DNA of 64,000 bases from positions 51,915,825-51,979,824 of the forward strand of contig OY997591.1 in assembly GCA_963921825.1 (NCBI GenBank), written 5' to 3'. Positions 10,720 to 21,209 of this stretch are shown in pieces. A program made the translations under genes and the position numbers. The DNA comes from Erodium maritimum (lineage: Eukaryota; Streptophyta; Magnoliopsida; Geraniales; Geraniaceae). The notes under the pieces were generated by a model. It was not told the origin of the DNA. It did not search any database and saw only the letters and a program-made list of their open reading frames with translations. The number at the start of each line of letters is the position of its first letter. Positions within the stretch are counted from its first letter, which is position 1.

Positions 10720-13613
10720 GGTCACGCCCTAATTTCAGTAAACCGAACTCGGGACGCGAACATTTAAAAACATAAAAACACTTGAAACTTGTTTTAAATA
10801 AATACCTTGAAATTACCATTTAGTTATCAAAAATAATAATATTTACAATACAAAAGAACGTTCCAACAGTGGACAAGGTACAATATCCGTCACTAGACTC
10901 AACAAAATAAAGACCAGACTCCGCTCGAAGCTCCATGAACTTCAAGAGCTAACCTAGTCCGTCCGGTGATCAACACATGTAGGAAAAGCAGCTAGGGGTG
11001 AGCGTTCGCTCACCATCACGAATAACAGACTGACTATGGCATAATTAGTAGATAAAACCAGTAACACTAAAACCAAACCCAACACCGGGACTACAGTCCC
11101 CAACTCAAGTACTCAACTGACCCACAACCCGTTACTTTCCTCAACAGACTCAACGCTCGATGACACAATGTAGACCCGACACAACTATCGACGACCTCCT
11201 CCAAGGACACGGCAGAAGGACTACACAACGCCAAACAAGATCACAAAGGATCGCACACCAGCTGCTCAGTAATCAATCTCAATCAGGTCCAGGATCGACC
11301 TATCGCAATTCCTCGACACGAAGTCGGATCAGGCTGTCGACCTATCGCAATTCATCGACACCAAGTCGGATCAGGTTGTCGACCTATCGCAATTCATCGA
11401 CACTAAGTCGGATCAGGCTGTCGACCTATCGCAATTCATCGACACTAAGTCGGATCAGGCTGTCGACCTTTCGAACTCACAACTTCAGGTAACCACAATC
11501 ACAATCACAGGCAAGTTCAATCACACAGGCACTCAAGGCCACTCGAGACACCTCAACAGTCAAGACTCGGGTTCAACAACCCCACGGGCACTCTCAGCCA
11601 CTCAAAACACACCAACGGTCAAGACTCGGGCTCAACAACCCCACGGGCACTCACGGCCACTCAAGACACACCAACGGTCAAGACTCGGGTTCAACAACCC
11701 CACGGCACTCACGGCCACCCCAAAACACCAACAGTAAAACACGGGCACTCACGGCCACCCAAGACACCAATTTAAATAACACGGGCTCTCATGGCCACCC
11801 AAGACATCAATTTAAATAACACGGCTCTCATGACCACCCAAGACATCAACAATCAAATACAGGCTCTCATGGCCACCCAAGGCATAAATTAAACAATCAA
11901 CCTCCGGGCATGGTCATATGCCTCCAGTAATTATAATGTCGCTAAGTTCTCTGTTCCTACGACACTACTAAGTGTCACATGCTTTTCTCGTAAATACTAC
12001 AATCCCGTATCATGCTTTTCTAATATTAAAATAAACCTACTCAACCCACGACACCCCGGTGTCACATGCAATTCTACTATTAACTTTCCCTAATCAGGGC
12101 CGAGATCCGGCTACTTTTCCCTACCTCGTATAAACTCCAAAAGCGCTCCAATAAAACTCGATGTAAACCCACTCACTCGCCGAGCTTCCCCTTGCCTCGG
12201 TCCGCAGCACGATCTAAAAGAGCACAATTTTAAAGCACTTTTAAACTAGTACGAATAAACCGAAATTCAATGAACTTAATGTCCAAACGTAACCCCGACA
12301 GTGTCGATAACTCCCAAACTTCCCAATTACTCGACATTGTCGATAAAGGACCCGTAAAGGCCCAATTCGCCCGACTTGGCGAATCTGCCCGGTTTTTATA
12401 AATTGCCTTCCGGGGCTCCAAAAATTCCCGTTTTCGTTTCTACGGTCTTAGAATAATTCAAGGAACCCAACGCACTTGACGGAATCGAATTCCGACTTCT
12501 AAGTCAATTTATTAACGTTTAAAGTTTCTAAAACCTGTTAATTACAACTTCTCCAATTTAATTCCAATTTTCGATTCGGTTAAGGATAAATGGTCCGGGG
12601 AACGTTTTAAACCACCCGAACGTTAAAACCCGAGCACCCGAGCACGTGGGCCCCACCCAACCCATTTGGCCGTTCCCTAGGGTTCAAGGGGGGCTCGGCC
12701 ACCATGTGGTGGCTGGTACCAACTCCGGCCAGCCACTCCATGGCCGGCCGGCCACCACCCACGGTGGCCGGAGCTCCTCCCGAGCCTCCGGTCACCGGAA
12801 AACGTCATTCTTCACCTCCCAACACCTCCAAAAAAAACCCAACCTCACTACAACCCTAACTCATAGTTTACCCAAACCCTAGCTTTCAAAAATACTAAAC
12901 AAAATGACGATCGGTTTAGTGCTTACTCAAGAGGAAGACGAGGGAAAGACGTTTTCTTCTTGCTTTGAATCGATCCAAGGGTTGGATGAACTTCCAAAAC
13001 CCTAGCTTTAACCTTCTCTCTTCTTCTCCTTCTCCTTCTCTCTCTAACTCTCTTCTTCTCTCTTTCTATTTCAAAACAACTAACTCTTTTTCCTTTTTTT
13101 TTTCTTTTGTATAAGTGTGGCCGGCCACCCCTAGTGTCCCCTCTAGTTTCCCCCCAAAACTAACACCACCACAATTAGGACAAGTGTCAAGGTGGGTCCC
13201 ACACCTTTTGGAAAATATCTACTTGATATTTTCCAATCAGATTCGCGAAAAACAGACCTTTCGGGCCTCGAACGGGCACTTTTCCCAAGAAATTACGAAA
13301 CTTGACGGGCTACAAGGAAACGGCTCAACTAAGACCGCTGCGACGACGGCTAAGCTTTTTGGATCTAAAACGGTCCTCGAACGGACCAAAACGTCGCTCG
13401 GTTGACTTTTCCAGGGAAAAGTCAACATTTCCCAAATTGATCAGAAAGTTGTCATGAGTCCCCTGGAACTCATTTTAGTCGATAACGGGGTCAACTTAAG
13501 TCCGGTATGACCTTCGGGGTCATTTTAGGTTAAATTAAGTGTCTGTCTCAAAATTTTTAAATTTTCCTGTTTTTCGCAGGTTTGACTGGCGTTGACCGGA
13601 AGTGGTTATTACA
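10720..13613 (-). repeat. 3' LTR of the gypsy element (full-length, 2894 bp)
   Basis: On the coding strand it runs from TGTAATAACC at 13613 to GGGCGTGAC at the other end. It contains a GA-rich leader-like block (about 13010-13100), a possible TATA-like CTTATACAAAAG near 13105, a 42-bp minisatellite at about 11300-11470 (AATTCATCGACACTAAGTCG-type units, four to five copies), degenerate GGCACTCACGGCCACCC repeats (11520-11890), and the conserved GGTGAGCG-TT-CGCTCACC hairpin at 10997-11014. Confidence 0.93.
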
Positions 13614-13640
13614 GTCTACCTTAAAGGAATTTCGTCCACG
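13614..13640 (-). promoter_or_regulatory. Polypurine tract region for plus-strand priming
   Basis: Directly 5' of the 3' LTR on the coding strand lies GGACGAAATTCCTTTAAGG, then TAGAC, then the LTR start TGTAATAA. GGACGAAATTC...TTAAGG before a TGTAA terminus is the usual plant gypsy arrangement. The pol stop codon overlaps it (13616-13618). Confidence 0.75.
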
Positions 13641-16600
13641 AAATTTAAAACAGACGTACCTCGGGAGTCGAACAGGCCGGGATACTTCGCGCGAACCTCG
13701 TCCTCGCGTTCCCACGTCGACTCAGCCCCGTGATGTTTCCACTGCACTCGGACCAATCGGATAATCTTGCCTCCCCGTAGGACCTGCTCCCGTGTGTCCA
13801 TGATCCGAACCGGCTGCTCCTCATAGGAGACATCGTCAGCCACCTCGATATCAGTCCACTCAATGACGTGGGAGGGGTCTGCGTTGTACTGCCGCAAATG
13901 GGACACGTGGAAGACGTTATGGACTCTCCCAAGTTGCGGTGGCAACGCCAGACGATAAGCCACTGATCCTACTCTGACCAAGATCTCGAACGGGCCAATG
14001 TACCTCGGAGTCAACTTGCCCCCGCTGCGTCTGAACCGCACCAGCCCCTTCCTCGGGCTCACCTTCAGGAACACGTGATCCCCGACTGCAAACTCAAGAG
14101 GTCGACGTCGCCTGTCGGCATAACTCTTATGTCGGCTCTGCGCGGTCCTCAACCGATCGCGGATCAGTGCGACCTTCTCCGTCGTCTCTCTGACAAGATC
14201 TGGCCCCAGCAGACTCTTGTCCCCCACCTCTGCCCAACACACTGGTGATCGACACAGCCTCCCATACAACGCTTCGAAAGGTGCCATCCCGATACTGGCC
14301 TGGAAGCTGTTGTTGTAGGCGAACTCGGCCAACGGCAGGTGGGTCTCTCAAGATCCCCTGAAATCCAGCACACATGCTCGCAGCATGTCCTCCAAGATCT
14401 GAATGGTACGCTCAGACTGACCGTCTGTCTGGGGATGATGTGATGTGCTGAGTAGAACCTCGGCCCCCAATGCCTTCTGCAGACTCGGCCAAAACCTGGA
14501 CGTGAAGCGGGGATCCCTGTCAGACACTATCGACACCAGGACCCCGTGGAGACGCACTATCTCCTGAATATACAAGATGCTCAACTTGTCTACCGGGTCA
14601 GTCATCCTCATCGCCAGGAAGTGGGCCGACTTGGTCAACCGGTCGACCACCACCCACACGGCGTCGTTTCCCTTTGGCGATCTCGGTAGCCCGCACACGA
14701 AGTCCATCGTAATGTGCTCCCACTTCCACTGAGCAATCGGTAGTGGTTGTAACAATCCCGCTGGACGCTGATGCCCGGCCTTCACCTCCTGACAAACGAG
14801 GCATCTCGACATAAACTCTGCTACTTCTCTCCGCATCCCGCGCCACCAGAAATGTCGTATGAGGTCACGGTACATCTTGGTGCCCCCCGGGTGCACCGTA
14901 AGATGCGAGTGATGTGCCTCTCGCAACACGTCGTTTCTACAGTTAACCGGCACGAACAACCCTCCTCGGTACTGTAGTCCCCAATCTGTACTGATCTCCC
15001 AACCTACTACCTCGTCGCCGTTGACGACCCTCTCTCGGATATGTGCCGTCTCAACGTCCTCCGTCTGCGCCTCCAACACTTGGGAAAGCAGTGAGGGCTG
15101 AGCCACTAAAGAGCACATGGCCATGTCACCCGTAACCTCCTCTAGCTCAAGCCCGAACGTGCTCAGCTCCCCCATCATGTCCCACTCTCGGACAGATATG
15201 CTGGCGAGGCTCGGAGCCGACCTCCTACTCAAGGCGTCGGCGACCACGTTCACCTTGCCCGGATGGTAGTGTAGCTCGAAGTCGTACTCCTTGAGTAGCT
15301 CCATCCACCGTCGCTGACGCATGTTCAGGTCCCGCTGGGAAAATATGTACTTGAGGCTCTTGTGATCCGAGAACACCAGGAACCCCTCGCCATACAGATA
15401 ATAGCGCCAGCTCTTTAGCGCAAACACGACTGCTGCTAGCTCCAAGTCGTGGGTAAGATAGTTGCGCTCGTGCGTCTTTAGCTGCCTGGAGCCATAAGCC
15501 ATAACTCTGCCCAACTGCATCAGCACGCAGCCCAGTCCCTCTCCGGACACATCACAGTAGACATCATAACCGATCCCTCGCTCGGGCACCACTAATACTG
15601 GAGCTGTAGTCAGTCGAGTCTTCAACTCCGCGAATGCACGCTCACAGTCATCTGTCCACACGAACCCGACTCCCTTGCGCGTCAACAGAGTCATCGGTGC
15701 GGCTAGTCGTGCAAAGTCCTGGACGAATCGCCGATAGTAGCCTGCCAACCCCAGAAAGCTGCGGATCTCGAAGACACTCGTGGGTCGTGCCCACTTCGAG
15801 ACCGCGTCAATCTTCGACGGATCGACCAGGATACCGTCACGGGACACGATGTGGCCGAGGAATCTCACCTCAGAGAGCCAGAACTCGCACTTCTCCCGGT
15901 TGGCATATAGCTGATGCTCGCGCAGTAGTGTCAGAACAGCCCTCAGATGTGACTTATGCGCCGCCTCATTCTGCGAGTAGATCAGGATGTCGTCCACGAA
16001 CACCACCACAAACTGATCTAAGTACGGCCGGAAAATGTTGTTCATCAGGTCCATGAACGCTGCAGGTGCGTTCGTTAGTCCGAATGGCATTACCAGGAAC
16101 TCGTAGTGCCCATAGCGTGTCCGGAATGCAGTCTTTGTGACGTCCCCCTCACGGAATCGCAACTGATAATAACCGGATCGCAGATCGATCTTCGATAAGT
16201 AGGTTTCCCCTCTCAACTGGTCGAACAAATCATCGATCCTCGGCATCGGGTATCGGTTTTTCACCGTAACCCGATTCAGCTTCCGGTAATTTATACACAT
16301 CCGTAGTTCTCCACTCTTCTTCTTCACGAAGAGTGCAGGTGCTCCCCACGACGATGCACTCGGACGGATAAACCCCTTCTGCTGAAGCTCCTCTAGCTGA
16401 CGCTTCAGCTCAGTCAACTCTTCCGGCGCAAACCTGTAAGGCGTCATCGATATCGCCGCCGTTCCCGGCACTAGGTCAATCCCGAACTCCACCTCACGAA
16501 CCGGTGGCAACCCGCTCAACTCCTCAGGAAAGACCTCGGGGAACTCGCATACCACTCTCGGTAACTCTCGGCTCTGCACAGCCGGTACTTCCTCCTCTGC

Positions 16601-16978
16601 GGACAACGCCGACAGGAGGACCCCACTCTTACTACCCAGAACACACGTCACCGTCGTACCGCCCATTGACACTGTCACTCGTCGCCTGTAGCAATCGATA
16701 TTGGCTCGGTACCTCGACAACCAATCCATTCCCAAGATCACATCAAAGGTAGTCATCCCCAACACGAGAAGATCACCAGGGCAAGGACAGTCTGCGACTC
16801 TAATCTCGCAGGCACGACATACTCTCGTCAACGATACACCACCCCCAACTGGGGTGTCCAGGCATAGGGGTGGACTCAACGGCTCTAAGCTCAACCCCAA
16901 CCTCTCGGCACAACCCGACGAAATAAAAGAGTGCGACGCCCCGGTATCAAACAAGAATAAAGCCCATAAATGATACAA
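13616..16978 (-). pseudogene. pol: gypsy pol: protease, RT, RNase H, integrase, chromodomain
   Basis: One frame continues from gag. Protease has FDTGASHSF at residues 10-18. The reverse transcriptase palm has [12 protein letters not shown] near 181 and the catalytic FVDD at 327-330. RNase H has [13 protein letters not shown] near 474, then [17 protein letters not shown] and ADALSRR. Integrase has the HHCC zinc region (HLTVHPG ... CLVCQ near 692-730), then [11 protein letters not shown] and [13 protein letters not shown], supplying D, D and E. After an in-frame TGA at 14348-14350 the same frame resumes with LAEFAYNNSFQ, the GPFEIL region and a chromodomain (RVQWKHHGAESTWERED). The TGA replaces a normally conserved Trp, so the chromodomain end is cut off. 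Pol reverse-transcribes and integrates element RNA. Confidence 0.93.
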
Positions 16979-18451
16979 TCAACACGTACCCTGGATGGTC
17001 TCGCGGTATGTGGGGGCTCTAGAGTCGGTGACTGCATACACTCTCCCCTGTGAGGCCTGCTGCCTCTGACCCGGCGCACTGGCTGCTGAATACCCGTGAC
17101 TCTGCTGCTGTCTCGGAATCGGCGCACTCGTAGAAGGCTGTGACGACCTCGGCTGCTGACTCTGTCGAGGGCGACCCCTGGGCGACTGTAATGTCCGCGA
17201 CTGCTGCGGTCGCTGCGCTGATGTCGCTCCTAACGGCTCACGGCACCATGCCATAGTGTGTCCAACCCGGCCGCACCGGAAATAGCTGGTCTCGTCGGCC
17301 CTCGACCCCGAGCCCTGGCCCGTGCGGCTAGTCGCTGGTAATGCCACGGGCCCTCCCTTCGCAGGCCAATCTCGTTGTAAGTGGCCCGGCTGCCCGCAGT
17401 GATAGCATATCGGCCTCCTCTCTGAGGCGACTGGCCCCACTGATGCTACTGAACCATGCTGTCTCGATCCACCCTGATGAGGCGTTGGTCGGAAGAACCC
17501 CGTGGTCCTCTGCCTCCGCGAGTCTCGTGAGTCTGACGGCCTTGTAAAGCTGGTCGGCCGCTGTCGAACCTCGTGGGTCCTGATCGCATCCCGGATCCCC
17601 TGCTCCACCGTCGCTGTGGTGTCCACGAGGTCTGTATACTTCCGCAGTCTCAAGGCGAGGACCTTGTCCCGAATCACCGGTCTCAGTCCCCCCTGGAACC
17701 GCAGGCAACGGTTCTGCTCAGTAGTCACCATCTCCGGCGCGAATCTGGTCAAGGCCATGAATCTGGCCTCGTATTCCGCCACTGTCAGTCCTCCCTGCTC
17801 CAGATCTAGGAACTGCCGATGTCGCTCCAGCCGAGCCGACTCGGGAAAGTACTGTGCCAGAAACACATCCTGGAAGATGTTGTAGTCGTATCCGACCATG
17901 TCCTTCACACGCCCCCACCAGTGGTAGGCGCTGTCTCTCAGCTGATGGGCCGCGAAGGACACCCTGCGACAGCCATCCTCGACACCTGATGTATCCAGGT
18001 CTCGCATGACCTGCTCTAGCCACCTCTCGGCTAGGTCGGGGTTCGGCCCCCCGACAAATGTACGTATCCCGAGCTTCAGAAAATCTAGTAGTGCTCGGGA
18101 TGTATGATCCTCTGTCTGAACGGCCCTCACCGGGACCGCGGCTGCCTCTGGTGCTGGTGAAGCCGACTCTCGGCTGGCGATGACCGCCACCAAACTCTGA
18201 ACTATCCTGGTCAGCTCATCCAGGGCAGTCATAACCGGAGGGTCCACGACCGGCGGAACACTAGGGGTGACTGTAGACGGCCCCGCGTCGCTTCTCCTGT
18301 CTTCTCCGACAAGAGTGCCCTGCACCTCCGTGTACTCGGCGGGCTCAACGGTTGGCACCCTCCCCGGTGCCCTCGCTGACCGTCCCCGCCGGCCTCGCGT
18401 GGGTGCCCGACCCCGTGTTCCCGCTGCTCGTCCGCGTCTACCGCAAGCCAT
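16979..18451 (-). CDS. gag: gypsy gag (capsid/nucleocapsid), 490 aa
   Basis: Start chosen at ATG 18451 (MACGRRGRAAG), because Arg/Gly-rich starts are usual for plant gypsy gag. The frame itself stays open to 18526. A retrotransposon-gag capsid region follows (RWLEQVMRDLD, AYHWWGRVKD, FLAQYFPES, EYEARFMALTRFAPE). Then comes a Ser/Gln/Arg-rich tail with two degenerate zinc knuckles: CYHCGQPGHLQRDWP has Trp where the last Cys belongs, and YFRCGRVGHTMAWC has Tyr where the first Cys belongs. It ends at a TGA (16979-16981) with pol continuing in the same frame, so gag and pol were probably a single polyprotein and the TGA a mutation. Gag would form the cytoplasmic particle that packages element RNA. 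Confidence 0.88.
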   Translation of the reverse strand: MACGRRGRAAGTRGRAPTRGRRGRSARAPGRVPTVEPAEYTEVQGTLVGEDRRSDAGPSTVTPSVPPVVDPPVMTALDELTRIVQSLVAVIASRESASPAPEAAAVPVRAVQTEDHTSRALLDFLKLGIRTFVGGPNPDLAERWLEQVMRDLDTSGVEDGCRRVSFAAHQLRDSAYHWWGRVKDMVGYDYNIFQDVFLAQYFPESARLERHRQFLDLEQGGLTVAEYEARFMALTRFAPEMVTTEQNRCLRFQGGLRPVIRDKVLALRLRKYTDLVDTTATVEQGIRDAIRTHEVRQRPTSFTRPSDSRDSRRQRTTGFFRPTPHQGGSRQHGSVASVGPVASERRPICYHCGQPGHLQRDWPAKGGPVALPATSRTGQGSGSRADETSYFRCGRVGHTMAWCREPLGATSAQRPQQSRTLQSPRGRPRQSQQPRSSQPSTSAPIPRQQQSHGYSAASAPGQRQQASQGRVYAVTDSRAPTYRETIQGTC

Positions 18452-19417
18452 AGTCAATATCCTCTGCACGGATACACGCAAACATTCAGTTTGCGAACTC
18501 AAATAAAGACAACAGTTCAAACACACTAACGTTCACTCGGCCTACGCTTACCCTGGCGTGCTTAACACTGATACGTCACACCGCTCACGCTATTAATACT
18601 TTAAATATAATAATACGTAAGCGAAACGTCAAATAAACCGCATAAACACACACCAAGCCACGCACTGCAACACGAAGAAACTGCGAAGTCAAGATGATGC
18701 AAAAACAGGGGTCACGGATCCGTGGCAGACCCCGTCACGGATCCGTGACAAAGACCTAAATCCTGCCAGAACCCTCTGGTCCATCACGGATCCGTGACGG
18801 GATCTGTGACGCTCGTGCAGACCTGTTTTCCAAACTTGCTTCAACTCGACACTCAACCCGTTTTAACTCTAAAATTGGCATTAACGACACACGCGCTAGA
18901 CCATCAAACTAACAACACACGCGCAACAAAACAAAACCAACCACGAGTCTTCCAGCCTCAACCCCAAACACAAACCGGCAAGGTCAAACAACAACAACCA
19001 CAACAACGACGACCCCCACTCACCGGGCCAACCAAAGTCAAAACACACGCCCACAGGGCCAATCAAGTTCAAAACACGCCCACGGGGCCAACAATTTTAA
19101 AACTTTCACCCTTTCATTTTAAAACCTCATTCCTTGACATCACAGAGTTACAACCCGGTCCAGGCGTCCCCGAACTACGTTGTACCGACTTGACATCAAC
19201 ACCGTCACGTTCGACAACAGGAGCGCTCCTGAGTCGACCCGCGACAGTTTAAAAACAGTTCAAGCAACCACACACAATCAGTATGCCAGCAACAAAATAC
19301 TGCAACATACGCACAAACAAAACAAGACTCAAGACATGACGGGTCTACACTGACTCGCCTTTCCCACCTAATTGACGGACAGTCCGAGGTGTGAAACCTC
19401 GAGCTCTGAAACCAAGC
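18452..19417 (-). other. gypsy leader between PBS and gag, with palindromes
   Basis: About 950 bp of untranslated leader. At 18711-18798 it carries three palindromic copies of TCACGGATCCGTGA (the second extends to the 16-bp GTCACGGATCCGTGAC at 18734-18749, and the first has one mismatch), plus a half-similar GGATCTGTGAC copy. The remainder is A/C-rich on the plus strand with no conserved frame. Confidence 0.8.
19401..19414 (-). promoter_or_regulatory. Primer-binding site, initiator tRNA-Met type
   Basis: Three bases inside the 5' LTR end the coding strand reads TGGTTTCAGAGCTC. This is close to TGGTATCAGAGC, the complement of the initiator tRNA-Met 3' end used by many plant LTR elements. One internal mismatch (T for A) is visible. 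Confidence 0.75.
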
Positions 19418-20515
19418 TGTCACGCCCCAATTTCAGTAAACCGAACTCGGGACGTGAACATTTAAAAACATAAAAACACTTGAAACTTGTTTTAAATAAA
19501 TACCTTGAAATTACCATTTAGTTATCAAAAATAATAATATTTACAATACAAAAGAACGTTCCAACAGTGGACAAGGTACAATATCCGTCACTAGACTCAA
19601 CAAAATAAAGACCAGACTCCGCTCGAAGCTCCATGAACTTCAAGAGCTAACCTAGTCCGTCCGGTGATCAACACATGTAGGAAAAGCAGCTAGGGGTGAG
19701 CGTTCGCTCACCACCACGAATAACAGACTGACTATGGCATAATTAGTAGATAAAACCAGTAACACTAAAACCAAACCCAACACCGGGACTACAGTCCCCA
19801 ACTCAAGTACTCAACTGACCCACAACCCGTTACTTTCCTCAACAGACTCAACGCTCGATGACACAATGTAGACCCGACACAACTATCGACGACCTCCTCC
19901 AAGGACACGGCAGAAGGACTACACAACGCCAAACAAGATCACAAAGGATCGCACACCAGCTGCTCAGTAATCAATCTCAATCAGGTCCAGGATCGACCTA
20001 TCGCAATTCCTCGACACGAAGTCGGATCAGGCTGTCGACCTATCGCAATTCATCGACACCAAGTCGGATCAGGTTGTCGACCTATCGCAATTCATCGACA
20101 CTAAGTCGGATCAGGCTGTCGACCTATCGCAATTCATCGACACTAAGTCGGATCAGGCTGTCGACCTTTCGAACTCACAACTTCAGGTAACCACAATCAC
20201 AATCACAGGCAAGTTCAATCACACAGGCACTCAAGGCCACTCGAGACACCTCAACAGTCAAGACTCGGGTTCAACAACCCCACGGGCACTCTCAGCCACT
20301 CAAAACACACCAACGGTCAAGACTCGGGCTCAACAACCCCACGGGCACTCACGACCACTCAAGACACACCAACGGTCAAGACTCGGGTTCAACAACCCCA
20401 CGGCACTCACGGCCACCCCAAAACACCAACAGTATAACACGGGCACTCACGGTCACCCAAGACACCAATTTAAATAACACGGGCTCTCATGTGTCGACCG
20501 GAAGTGGTTATTACA
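19418..20515 (-). repeat. 5' LTR of the gypsy element, internally deleted to 1098 bp
   Basis: Collinear with 10720-11795 of the 3' LTR at about 99% identity. It then jumps at about 20491 to the last 24 bp of the LTR (CGACCGGAAGTGG through TTATTACA). About 1.8 kb is missing, including the GA-rich block and the presumed promoter. The outer terminus and target duplication are intact, so the deletion happened after insertion or was copied in by an aberrant reverse-transcription event. Confidence 0.93.
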
Positions 20516-20520
20516 ATGAC

Positions 20521-21209
20521 GCGAGGATGACAATTTGAAATTGGAAATTAAAAATTAGGGCTTTGGACTCATTGAGTTTGATGATCTTTTGGGACTACAG
20601 GATGACAACCGCTACAATGAATCGAACCTAAAATTTGTAGTGTAGCTCTAATATGCAGAAGAAGAGTGAACGAAGAAGCTCGAAACGATGGCGAACAAGC
20701 GTAGAACGGTATTGGATCAACAACGAAGATGAAGCAATATATAACAAATGAACCCAAACAAATAATAAATGCAATTTAATAAATAAAAGATTCCAGTAAA
20801 TATAACTTTGAAGGGTAAAGTTGGGAATATAACTTTGAGGGCCATTTACCTAAAACTCAAACCGTACATGTCATTTATTTAATGAATTGGGAGAATAAGG
20901 CCAAATCGCAAATAAACCTGCATGTGAGGAGTATGGGTGATTGTCATTGGAATTTATCAATAGTGTTGCAAAAATGAGTGGAATATCATTGCCCCTCGAT
21001 GGGTAAGGATTGTGAAATGAAGCATGTCCATGCGAGTGAACGAAAGGATGTCACTTACATTCTAAACTCGAGATCAAGAATTGAATGAATTAGAAAAAGC
21101 AAAGCTGAGGATTCTATTGTTAGCCTTAGTGCCCGTAGTTCAATCCTAAATGTCCAAATGTATATATCATCGTTAGCAATAAAATTAAAGCGACTTCATA
21201 TTACTCATG
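20521..21209. other. Displaced right flank of the gypsy insertion
   Basis: Before the insertion this sequence was contiguous with 10714 and so lies on the 5' side of the MULE remnant (minus-strand reading). It may hold that element's untranslated leader. I see no gene, and no terminal inverted repeat matching the MULE's other side. Confidence 0.4.

Larger units (their letters stand above)
10720..20515 (-). mobile_element. Nearly intact Ty3/gypsy chromovirus-type LTR retrotransposon
   Basis: The 9796-bp insertion is bounded by LTRs (10720-13613 and 19418-20515) and by a perfect 5-bp target duplication, ATGAC, at 10715-10719 and 20516-20520. Order on the minus strand is 5' LTR, primer-binding site, about 950-bp leader, gag, protease, reverse transcriptase, RNase H, integrase, chromodomain, polypurine tract, 3' LTR. 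The chromodomain and long LTRs place it with plant chromoviruses, probably the Tekay/Del lineage. By eye, shared LTR sequence of about 1.08 kb shows only some seven substitutions, mostly transitions, so the insertion is young. The first LTR base at 10720 is G where T is expected. Two stop codons, damaged gag zinc knuckles and a truncated 5' LTR make it non-autonomous now. Confidence 0.95.

Noticed and set aside
16979-16981. Programmed TGA readthrough between gag and pol
   Set aside because: The following bases (TTG) do not fit the usual CAR-YYA readthrough context, and chromovirus-type elements normally have one polyprotein. A point mutation is simpler.
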